Assembly (NCBI GenBank): GCA_016840125.1
Contig: JAEOSY010000638.1
Location: 1-20,544, forward strand
Direction of reading: 5' to 3'
DNA: 20,544 nt
DNA from: Candidatus Helarchaeota archaeon
GTDB taxonomy: Archaea > Asgardarchaeota > Lokiarchaeia > Helarchaeales > HEL-GB-A
Part shown: positions 5,883 through 13,114 of the stretch, piece by piece
How the letters are laid out: each line of letters opens with the position of its first letter
Position numbering within the stretch: position 1 is the stretch's first letter
Program-made: the position numbers and the translations under genes
The notes under the pieces: generated by a model
Told to the model about the DNA's origin: nothing
Databases searched by the model: none
The model's input: only the letters and a program-made list of their open reading frames with translations

Positions 5883-7430
5883 TTGCAGTTCTTACGAGCC
5901 GAGTTCCAAGTAATAACACCTATCGTTCATAACACTCAGTTTATCAGCGGGCATTACTATCATCGGTATTTCGATCATAATACAAATGCCTTGGGCGTCA
6001 TTGTAGATCAAAAGAAATGGGAAGATGCTGAAAAATCAGATTATTTTGCTCCTTACACGCTTCCTGCCCAGTTCCATTTCGAATTCTATAATGGACTCTC
6101 ACGGGTTGAACCTTTTTCCCCCCACTTTTTTGGAAAGCGTCGAATTTACACACTTGAAAATCTTCTGCTCATGGATATTATCAATCCTACTCACGACCAA
6201 CTCAATGAATTTCAATACGTCATTAAAACTACTAGGGAATTTCAGTTTGGGGGGAAGGAATCTGATGGTAATGGTATCTGTCGGTATAAATCCGCTCAAC
6301 TGTCTGATTATAATTCCTCTGAACAAGCATCAAATGATTTTATTATTGAGTTTATGAGTGACCTTATTCCCCGGAAAAAAATTAATACTCAGGGACTCAT
6401 TCAACTTCTCCAATCACAGCTTCCAAGTTCGATTCCTTCGGATTATCAGTTGGTTGCGAACTCACAGGCAGAGTTTGAAGAAAAAAAGTATTATATCAAA
6501 GAGAATATGGAGTTTCAGGTTATTCCGCAGCTGTTCATGATGCAACTTCAAACCAACTACCCCAAATACAATAAGTATCTTGTAGAATCTGGGTTTCAGG
6601 GGATTGGACAACTAAGAAGTGCGGGCTTAGGAAAATTTCGACTGAGGAACCCCATAACATCCCCCCTACAGCATCATGGAACATACACCCCCTCAGTAAC
6701 AAGCTTTTCCGAGGAAGAAAAACAATTTCTAAAAGCCACAATACTCCACGATCTCATCCCGAAAGTGGGTGGTATTGATCTCCTAGACGAATATTATAAT
6801 ATAAACAATAACTTGAGTGGCTTACTCTTAAAACTGCATTATGAATGGCATACACTCCGCGAAGCAACCACAATTTCACTACGGGCGTTTCTTCAGCGAA
6901 TTAAGGATCAGTATGGTGGGAAGGTTTCGACTTTATATTATAAAATGGCCCTCGCGGATCAAATGGCTGCCCGCATGACCCGCGTAAAACGTGTCCCCAC
7001 GTATTCACGATACCTCGTAGGGCACGATATGACCAAGAAAATTGATTTGTTGGAAATTACTCGATCACTTCTCCCAATCGAATCTCCATTCAGACTCTGG
7101 AAGCTTATTTTGAGATCTCCTGAGCTTGCTCTACTAAATGAGTCCTTAAAATACGGGGATCAGCCCCTTTCTTCACATTTACTATTATCTTTAAGTTTCG
7201 GCTCACATTTAATCTGCGGTAAGACGGCATATGTCATCGCAAGAGTAATACCCAAGAGTGAAAAGAAATTTATTGAAAAATTTTGGTATAAAATCTTCAA
7301 CATTACCCAAAACAAGGAGGTAGTTATTTATGTAATTGAAGAAAAAATTCCAGAATATCTGACTGCATTGGTAAAGAAAATATTGGTAAAATCTGTTCGC
7401 CCGGAGACCGGCTGGCTCCGAACTCAGTAA
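5883..7430 (+). CDS. RAMP (Cas6/Cas5/Csm4-like) protein fused to an HD-like nuclease domain
   Basis: A 515-residue protein. Residues 1-258 look like a RAMP module: opening strand FQVITPIV, a Gly-rich stretch FQFGGKESDGNG (120-131) and a terminal glycine-rich loop FQGIGQLRSAGLGKFRL (238-254), matching the G-x-G-x5-G-x-G loop of Cas6/Csm4-type proteins. Residues 265-370 look like an HD phosphohydrolase/nuclease: HHG (264-266), LHD (H289-D290), H319/H323, and ALADQMAAR with D359, comparable to the terminal AD-AA of Cas3/Cas10 HD domains; the usual GK after HD is replaced by LIPKVG. The C-terminal ~145 residues are unassigned. TTG 5883 is the start, two bases after the cas7-like stop and preceded by GGGGAT. 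It could be the RNA-processing or capping subunit that also carries the nuclease. The HD call is less sure than the RAMP call. Confidence 0.62.
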   Translation: MQFLRAEFQVITPIVHNTQFISGHYYHRYFDHNTNALGVIVDQKKWEDAEKSDYFAPYTLPAQFHFEFYNGLSRVEPFSPHFFGKRRIYTLENLLLMDIINPTHDQLNEFQYVIKTTREFQFGGKESDGNGICRYKSAQLSDYNSSEQASNDFIIEFMSDLIPRKKINTQGLIQLLQSQLPSSIPSDYQLVANSQAEFEEKKYYIKENMEFQVIPQLFMMQLQTNYPKYNKYLVESGFQGIGQLRSAGLGKFRLRNPITSPLQHHGTYTPSVTSFSEEEKQFLKATILHDLIPKVGGIDLLDEYYNINNNLSGLLLKLHYEWHTLREATTISLRAFLQRIKDQYGGKVSTLYYKMALADQMAARMTRVKRVPTYSRYLVGHDMTKKIDLLEITRSLLPIESPFRLWKLILRSPELALLNESLKYGDQPLSSHLLLSLSFGSHLICGKTAYVIARVIPKSEKKFIEKFWYKIFNITQNKEVVIYVIEEKIPEYLTALVKKILVKSVRPETGWLRTQ

Positions 7431-7550
7431 TGAGCCGTAGATGATCTATTACATAAATGAAAGTTTAAAAAATAGATGAGTTACCATGATGAAATTTCAC
7501 TATGTGCTCGTTACATATGACCACTAAGCCTTTTAAGGGCTAGGATAATC

Positions 7551-7560
7551 TTTAATATAA
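7551..7560 (+). promoter_or_regulatory. TATA-like box before the 7601 gene
   Basis: TTTAATATAA ends 40 bases before GTG 7601, so a transcript starting about 25 bases downstream would have a leader near 20 bases. The rest of the 7431-7600 gap shows no CRISPR-type repeat. Confidence 0.3.
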
Positions 7561-7600
7561 GCGTTTGTATTATTAGAACAAACTATCTATACAACCAAGG

Positions 7601-8173
7601 GTGAAAAAGATCTCCAAAACCTTCGAAGATTTTATCCGTCGGATTATCTCAGCCAGCAGATTTGAGATCTCAGCTGGCGCACTTCCATCGGCGTTCGAAG
7701 GAGAACTCGTTCACAATAAGGATGCAGTCTTTGTTTTTTTTCAAACTATTAATTCAATATATGAAGACTGGAATAAATATACATATAATGTTTTTATATC
7801 CGATTTCATTCATAATGAAGGATTATCCATCTTTTCAGTCTGGTTGGCTGAAGTCTTCCCATTTAATTTTGAATACCTAGAAATTGACTGCCCAAAAGGC
7901 CCCTCCACTGTTGATGCGCTTCTCAATCTCAGTTATACGTATGATCAAAATGAATGGAAAGTTATTCAGAAGTGTTTAGCTGAATTTGAAATATCGATCG
8001 ATGCGGAAACAGTAGCAAAACTGTTATTGATTGAATCCGTCAAAGCTATTTCAAAAATCTTATCTGAGATCCTTGAAAATGAATATAAATTTTTTACAGA
8101 ATCCGTAGATGTTGAATTTAAGGATGGGAAACTCACTATTATTTACAAAGGGGCTGGTCGTGTAGTAAAATGA
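7601..8173 (+). CDS. Unrecognised 190-residue protein
   Basis: A complete frame from GTG 7601 to TGA. The product is acidic and mostly helical, with aromatic-rich segments (FVFFQTINSIYEDWNKYTYN, FSVWLAEVFPFNFEYLEI), a helical region with ETVAKLLLIESVKAISKI, and a terminal beta hairpin VDVEFKDGKLTIIYKGAGR. The final hairpin resembles effector-domain ends of small archaeal regulators, but I recognise no family and no signal peptide or membrane segment. It is AT-rich like the host genes that follow, so it probably belongs to the chromosome rather than to the cas-like element before it. It may be transcribed alone or with the GIFT-like gene 112 bases downstream. Confidence 0.6.
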   Translation: MKKISKTFEDFIRRIISASRFEISAGALPSAFEGELVHNKDAVFVFFQTINSIYEDWNKYTYNVFISDFIHNEGLSIFSVWLAEVFPFNFEYLEIDCPKGPSTVDALLNLSYTYDQNEWKVIQKCLAEFEISIDAETVAKLLLIESVKAISKILSEILENEYKFFTESVDVEFKDGKLTIIYKGAGRVVK

Positions 8174-8206
8174 GATGCCTCTAATCCGTTTGCAAAGTTA
8201 AGCTAT

Positions 8207-8217
8207 TAATTATAAAT
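8207..8217 (+). promoter_or_regulatory. TATA-like box before the GIFT-like gene
   Basis: TAATTATAAAT lies about 70 bases before ATG 8286, implying a leader of roughly 45 bases. It is the best AT-rich promoter match in the 112-base gap after the preceding gene. Confidence 0.35.
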
Positions 8218-8285
8218 ATGAATGAGAAAAAGGAAATAATAATTGGATTTTATTCGGTTAAAATTAATAATAAGGTTGTTTGTAT

Positions 8286-9578
8286 ATGGTAAAGAAAGAT
8301 GAGGAATTGTTGGGTGGAGAACCTGTAGAAGGCGATGAAGAATTATTGGGGAGTAAACCTGTAAAAGGAGAGGATTTGTTAATAGGTGAACCATTAGGAG
8401 ATGAGGACAAATTAATAGGTGAAAAACCCAAGAAAAAAAGCACACCCAAAAGAAGTAAGGAAGCTTTATTAGGAATCGAACATAAACCTGGCGTGGGGAT
8501 TAAAATCTGTTTTGATACCACCCAAAATGAGCGAGGAAAATTAGAAGAGAATTACACAATCTTTAAGGAATTAGTTGAGAAAAAGGGATACCAAATCGAA
8601 TCCAATTTTGAATTTCCCATTACCTTTAGACAATTAATACATTATGACATAGTTGTATTTGCATGTCCTGATAGATCTAAAATTCGTCAATTTGAAATAA
8701 ATGAGATCCTAAAATATGTGAAATGTGGTGGAGCGCTTCTAATTCTGGCTTCAAGCGGGGGAGATCGAGGGCGAATGACAAATCTTAATGACTTATGCTC
8801 CAAATTTGGGGTGAAATTTAATAATGACCAAGTCTTTGACGATCAACATAATTATGGTATTAGAAATTTAGCTATTTCTACCACATTTGAGGCTCATGCT
8901 GTCACCACAGGTCTAGAGCTCGTTATTATACCCTCCTCATGTAGTCTCTCAGTCTCTAATAAAGGAAAAGGTATGGTATATTCCGATGATGATGCTGATC
9001 CTCCCAACGCACCCGTTATTGCTATTTCTGAATATGGATTGGGACGAGTTGCAGTCATTGGCTCTTATGATACTTTTCGAGATCATGTGCGAGCTGGTAT
9101 TCAAGTAATTCAACATCGAATTCTACTTGATAATATGTTACAATGGCTTGTAGATGATCAATATCTCAATCATATTTTATTCGCCCTTTCGCTTCTTAAG
9201 ATTAGAGAGAAAAAGGTAAAAAAAACCGCACCTCCGTTATATTCTTCAGCCTTACCAACCTCGAAAGGAAAAGTGTCTCCTGAAGCATTACTTGACCAGA
9301 TCCTTTCAAATCTATCACAAGTACGAGCTGTTGCGACAAAATTGGAGGATATTAACGTACATCTAGTGGACGTTGCGATGGTCATTAAAAATCTTAATGA
9401 GAAATTATCTTTCGCTGAAGATCTTTCAAAGGATTTAAAGAATATTCAAAAAGAATTCTCTATCTCTAAATTAGATGATAAAATTAACAGTTTGGATAAA
9501 AAATTCTCGACATTTAGTAAGAATATCGAAAAAACTCTGAAAAGCATTTCAAAAAAATTAGAAAAACCAGCGGAGTAA
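8286..9578 (+). CDS. IFT52/GldG (GIFT)-like domain protein with coiled-coil tail
   Basis: A 430-residue protein in three parts. Residues 5-48 are four degenerate repeats built on EELLGGEP (EELLGSKP, EDLLIGEP, DKLIGEKP), followed by a basic linker and ALLGIEHKP. Residues 68-300 match the GIFT fold of eukaryotic IFT52 and bacterial GldG: a strand pair before a helix (NYTIFKELVEKKGYQI), YDIVVFACPDRSKI followed by FEINEILKYVKCGGALLILA, a GG-R-TNLNDL-FGV-FNND segment that parallels IFT52's RFDTNINFLLEEYGIMVNND, and APVIAISEYGLGRVAVIGS with SYDTFRDH near the IFT52 PILAFY...KLAVLGS. Residues 345-430 are a coiled coil rich in Lys/Leu/Ile. IFT52 is a core intraflagellar-transport-B subunit; here a scaffold role is inferred. 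ATG 8286 is chosen over TTG 8280. Confidence 0.7.
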   Translation: MVKKDEELLGGEPVEGDEELLGSKPVKGEDLLIGEPLGDEDKLIGEKPKKKSTPKRSKEALLGIEHKPGVGIKICFDTTQNERGKLEENYTIFKELVEKKGYQIESNFEFPITFRQLIHYDIVVFACPDRSKIRQFEINEILKYVKCGGALLILASSGGDRGRMTNLNDLCSKFGVKFNNDQVFDDQHNYGIRNLAISTTFEAHAVTTGLELVIIPSSCSLSVSNKGKGMVYSDDDADPPNAPVIAISEYGLGRVAVIGSYDTFRDHVRAGIQVIQHRILLDNMLQWLVDDQYLNHILFALSLLKIREKKVKKTAPPLYSSALPTSKGKVSPEALLDQILSNLSQVRAVATKLEDINVHLVDVAMVIKNLNEKLSFAEDLSKDLKNIQKEFSISKLDDKINSLDKKFSTFSKNIEKTLKSISKKLEKPAE

Positions 9579-9595
9579 TTCCTAAAAATCATCCC

Positions 9596-9609
9596 TTATT
9601 TTCTTTTTT
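9596..9609 (+). terminator. T-rich terminator after the GIFT-like gene
   Basis: TTATTTTCTTTTTT lies 18 bases after the stop at 9578, typical of archaeal intrinsic termination. The next gene may therefore have its own promoter. Confidence 0.4.
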
Positions 9610-9634
9610 CGCTCTGATCGTTATTAGAGAGCTA

Positions 9635-9665
9635 ATGATATAAATCATCAAGGATATATATATCC
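9635..9665 (+). promoter_or_regulatory. Twin palindromes and TATA box before the coiled-coil gene
   Basis: ATGAT-ATAA-ATCAT (9635-9648) contains TATAAAT, and GGATATATATATCC (9652-9665) is a perfect 14-base palindrome. The ribosome binding site AGAGGTAAT lies at about 9682-9690, just before ATG 9693. The overlap of TATA box and palindromes would suit repressor control (inference). Confidence 0.45.
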
Positions 9666-9692
9666 ACATAGACTCAATTCAGAGGTAATACT

Positions 9693-12059
9693 ATGTCAGA
9701 CGAGGAGACCCTTGAATCCCTAAAAAATCAGATAAAAAAACAACAAAAAGAACTTAACTTTGGAAAAGAACGAATCTCGAAATTAGAAAAGGATTTAGCT
9801 TCGACTAAGAGCGCGACTATGAAATTTGAACGTGAAAATGAGAAGTTAAGCACAAAACACGATGAATTGAACACCGAAAACGAAGGATTAAAGAACCAAA
9901 TATCAGAATTAGAAGAGAAAATAAGGGGTTTAGCTACCGAAGCACTCAAAAAAGAGTTGAAGGACAATAAAGAAACTATTGCGGGGCAACAGAACGAAAT
10001 CAAGGAATTAAATGAAAAATTATCCATTTTTTCAAAAAATCAGTCAGAAAACCTTGTTAAAATTGAAGAACAGGCTTCAACAATTAAAGAGAGGCAAAAT
10101 ACGATCGATTCTTTATCTCAAAACTTAAATAAATTAGAGAAATTAATTAATGAAAAAGAGGAAGCAATCAGTTCGTTAAATTCTGGCATTGAAAAATTAA
10201 AATCAGAGTTAGACGCTTCACAGAATGAAATTCAATCCCAAACTTCCCAACTTACGCAACAAAAATCACAAATGGGCGATGTGACAGAAGTAATTGAGTC
10301 CGCCAAAGAAAATATTATTTCAAGAGATAAAACAATAGACGAATTAAAAAGTCAAATAAAAGACCATTTAGCTCAGATAGACGAATTAAAGGTGTCTTTG
10401 GATAAACTCGAGGTAGAAAAACAAGAGTGGGTTACTAAAATCACCGAGCTTGAAACAAGTTTAGAAGATAAAGAAGCAGATATCAAGCTTAAAGCAGAAA
10501 AGATTGAAGATTTAACTAAGCAAGTTGACCACATAGAAGTTGGTATCGATTTATACCAAAGCACAATAAAAGAATTAAAAGCTGAATTAGGAAAACGTAA
10601 TGATGAAGTCACAGAGCTAAGGAAAAAAGGTGAAACAAGCATTGACGCAGAAAGATATGAGAAACTCCTTGGGACTAAGGATAAAACTATAAAGATTTTG
10701 AAGAAAGAAATTTCTGATTTAAACAATCAAATAAATGCATTGAAATCTTCAACTGTGGTAAAAGAAACTCCCTTGAAAGATATAGTAGAAGTTAGTAGTA
10801 AGAATCTTATTGACAGTTTAGAAGGTAAACTCTCTGAAGCTGAACATAACAATCTCATAAGTCTCGTAAAAGAAAATGAAGGGAAAATAAAAGATCTACA
10901 ATCTTCAAGTAAAAAACAAACCAGCGCAATTGAGAAATACCAAAGTGAAATTGAAAAGAATAAATCTGAAATAAACAAACAGAAAATGGAGATAAACAAG
11001 CTAAAGGCTGAATTGAAAGAGAAAGAAAAAACTATAAAAAAATTGGAAAAGAATTTGGATCGTTCAAAGAGAACAATTAAAGATCTTGAATCTGAGGTTG
11101 ACCTTGAGAGTGCTATCTCACAAGTGGAGAAAAAAAAGCAAACTGTAGCAAAAATTAGCGAATTAAAAAAATTAAGAGAGCGCGTTGACATATTAGAAGA
11201 AAATTTAGAATTAGAAAAACAGGAACACGCTGAATTACAAAAAAATTATAATGAATTAGAAAGTGCTTCCGATGCACAAGAAATGGTACAGCAGAAAAAA
11301 ACTTATGAATCATACATTCTAACTTTACAAACGGAATTATATGATGTAAAACATAGATTGGAGGAATCTGAGAAACTTAGAACTGATCAAGAAGTACATA
11401 TCGATCGTCTTGAGGCTTTAATGACTCAAGTTACAGCTGAATTGGAGCGACAGGAAGTAGTTACTCCCCAAGAATCCCAGCTAGAACGCCCTAAAACACT
11501 ACGCGAGGAATTATTGGGGGAATTGAAAGAAAAACAAGCGGCACCACTTTTAGAACAAGAACCCCCGGCTCGTACAGAACAACCTATTGTTCAGAATGGT
11601 TTATTAGATAATCGTACCCTATCGCCCGTAGAAGCTGTGGATCAAGAACGGAATATCCAGCTAAACGAATTTTATAATGAACTTGTTAATCGTTTTAATG
11701 AGATAAAGGATATGGCCTTTGTAGGCTTTGATGGTGGACTTCATTTCCAAACAAGCTCATGGGATATTAAATCAGATATATTTAAATTAATTCAAGACTG
11801 GAAGGCTGAAGCCTCTGCTGTGTGGCTTAGTGATATGAAATTTGCTACCATTAAAGCAACTGATGAAATTTTGGTTGCTACCAATGTCCAAGGAAAAGGT
11901 CACTTGCTTTGTGCTGCACTTGATGAAAAGCTATTTATGATTTGCCAGATTGATATAAGCGGTGATGCCTTGCTTTTATACGAGGATCTTCAACAAATGC
12001 TCCCTCATCTTAAAAATATTTTTGATGCTTATGATCAAAAAAAGACTGAACTTCTCTAA
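9693..12059 (+). CDS. Long coiled-coil protein with C-terminal roadblock/LC7-like domain
   Basis: A 788-residue protein. Residues 1 to about 590 form an almost unbroken heptad-repeat coiled coil rich in Lys, Glu, Leu and Ile with no membrane segment (for example EKEKTIKKLEKNLDRSKRTI). A Pro/Gln-rich linker (about 595-660) contains REELLGEL, echoing the EELLG repeats of the GIFT-like protein. The last ~125 residues have the roadblock/LC7 order: helix (NEFYNELVNRFNEIKDM), two strands (AFVGFDGGL, HFQTSS), helix (IFKLIQDWKAEASAVWL), three strands (FATIKATDEILVA, GHLLCAALDEKLFMICQI), helix (YEDLQQMLPHLKNIF). Roadblock proteins regulate small GTPases or link dynein cargo; the GTPase gene 70 bases downstream is the obvious partner. 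ATG 9693 follows AGAGGT. Filament or tether function is inferred. Confidence 0.72.
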   Translation: MSDEETLESLKNQIKKQQKELNFGKERISKLEKDLASTKSATMKFERENEKLSTKHDELNTENEGLKNQISELEEKIRGLATEALKKELKDNKETIAGQQNEIKELNEKLSIFSKNQSENLVKIEEQASTIKERQNTIDSLSQNLNKLEKLINEKEEAISSLNSGIEKLKSELDASQNEIQSQTSQLTQQKSQMGDVTEVIESAKENIISRDKTIDELKSQIKDHLAQIDELKVSLDKLEVEKQEWVTKITELETSLEDKEADIKLKAEKIEDLTKQVDHIEVGIDLYQSTIKELKAELGKRNDEVTELRKKGETSIDAERYEKLLGTKDKTIKILKKEISDLNNQINALKSSTVVKETPLKDIVEVSSKNLIDSLEGKLSEAEHNNLISLVKENEGKIKDLQSSSKKQTSAIEKYQSEIEKNKSEINKQKMEINKLKAELKEKEKTIKKLEKNLDRSKRTIKDLESEVDLESAISQVEKKKQTVAKISELKKLRERVDILEENLELEKQEHAELQKNYNELESASDAQEMVQQKKTYESYILTLQTELYDVKHRLEESEKLRTDQEVHIDRLEALMTQVTAELERQEVVTPQESQLERPKTLREELLGELKEKQAAPLLEQEPPARTEQPIVQNGLLDNRTLSPVEAVDQERNIQLNEFYNELVNRFNEIKDMAFVGFDGGLHFQTSSWDIKSDIFKLIQDWKAEASAVWLSDMKFATIKATDEILVATNVQGKGHLLCAALDEKLFMICQIDISGDALLLYEDLQQMLPHLKNIFDAYDQKKTELL

Positions 12060-12086
12060 TTTTATCGTTTTCTAAACCTAAACATT

Positions 12087-12124
12087 TTAAAAGAAGTTTC
12101 TTAAAAGAAGTTCCTAGTAACTAG
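12087..12124 (+). repeat. Tandem 12-base repeat and palindrome before the longin-GTPase gene
   Basis: TTAAAAGAAGTT occurs at 12087-12098 and 12101-12112 with a 14-base period. It is followed by CTAGT-A-ACTAG at 12114-12124, five bases before GTG 12130. Position between co-directional genes suggests a regulatory site or an mRNA element. Confidence 0.4.
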
Positions 12125-12129
12125 AAGAA

Positions 12130-13080
12130 GTGGAAAACTTGATTTGGAGTTTCTTTTTGATATTAACTGAATTGGTCAATTTCCAACCAACGGGAAAGGC
12201 AATCTATTCTCAAAAATTCGGACAACTGGATGATGATTCCCCCTTAATAACCAAGTTTATTTCATTTATCTCTACATTAGAAGATTATGATTCAGGCGAT
12301 CGGCAAGTCGGAAAAATACAATTTGTTTATAGCGGATATAATGATCTGATTTTTGTAATGTGTTCTGACAGGAATGATGAAATAGTTCCCCTCGCTCAAG
12401 CACTTGAAAATATGAAAGTTTCCTTTGCTCAGAAATACTTTAGTTTGATTAAAGAAGGAAAAGATGATCCCGCCCTCTTCAGGGAGTTTAAAGCTGATGT
12501 CGACACAGCTGTATCTGGTATAGGCAAAACTGTCCCCGAATCCGCCCCTTCAAAACCCGCAGAGGAAGCCCCCCCTACGGAAAAGTCCCCTACAGCTGCT
12601 TCTAAAAAAGAAATTGTCAAAATCGCCTTTATCGGTGCTAAAAACGTAGGCAAAAGAACAATCTTGAATTTATTATTTACTGGGCCTGAGGGCGCTGGGG
12701 CGAGTGTTGAAGAATCTGAGATGAGCATGAAGAAAGGGCCTATCTCTGATAACTACAATGCGTTACTCCTCACAATGCCCAATGAAATGATTACTACCGG
12801 TAAAACCCAGTTTTTAAATAATACAGATATCGTAATTTTGGTCACGAGCTCTGTATTCAAAGACGTAATGGCTACCCGGAAAATATACGAAGAGGTTAAA
12901 CCCACCCTTCCAAATGCCCGGTACGGTATAATCGCAAATAAACAAGATGTAACTGGGGCTGTCGAGCCAGATGCCATACGAAAAGTATATAACCTTCCTA
13001 TTATTCCCTTGATCGCCATAGATTCCGCAAATTATGATATGCTTAAAATGTTTGTCATTGAACTGATAGAAGGCTCTTAA
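12130..13080 (+). CDS. Longin-like domain fused to degenerate Ras-like small GTPase
   Basis: A 316-residue protein. Residues 5-108 have a longin-like pattern: strand (SFFLILTELVNFQ), turn with GKAIYSQKFG, a helix with LITKFISFISTLEDY, strands (KIQFVYSGYNDLIFVMC) and a final helix (VPLAQALENMKVSFAQKYF). A Pro/Ala/Glu linker (135-160) leads to a GTPase domain (162-316): G1 region KIAFIGAKNVGKRT (G169-K175), G4 NKQD (270-273) and G5 DSA (298-300). Odd: Arg176 occupies the Ser/Thr position of GK[S/T], and no DxxG switch-II motif is visible (LLLTMPNEM instead), so Mg/GTP hydrolysis may be impaired. Longin and small GTPase pairs act in membrane trafficking in eukaryotes; Asgard archaea carry many of both. 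It follows the roadblock-like gene and probably shares its transcript. GTG start. Confidence 0.75.
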   Translation: MENLIWSFFLILTELVNFQPTGKAIYSQKFGQLDDDSPLITKFISFISTLEDYDSGDRQVGKIQFVYSGYNDLIFVMCSDRNDEIVPLAQALENMKVSFAQKYFSLIKEGKDDPALFREFKADVDTAVSGIGKTVPESAPSKPAEEAPPTEKSPTAASKKEIVKIAFIGAKNVGKRTILNLLFTGPEGAGASVEESEMSMKKGPISDNYNALLLTMPNEMITTGKTQFLNNTDIVILVTSSVFKDVMATRKIYEEVKPTLPNARYGIIANKQDVTGAVEPDAIRKVYNLPIIPLIAIDSANYDMLKMFVIELIEGS

Positions 13081-13114
13081 TTAACCGTCTATCTTATGTT
13101 TAATTCAATAATTA

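Noticed and set aside
7431..7600. Gap after the cas-like genes examined for a CRISPR array.
   Set aside because: No repeated unit of 20-40 bases is present; a single ATGAAAG resembling a repeat end occurs once only.
10727..11191. Long Ser/Phe-rich open frames on the minus strand opposite the coiled-coil gene.
   Set aside because: They are the mirror of Lys/Glu codons in a strongly supported plus-strand coiled coil, with no ribosome binding site or recognisable domain.
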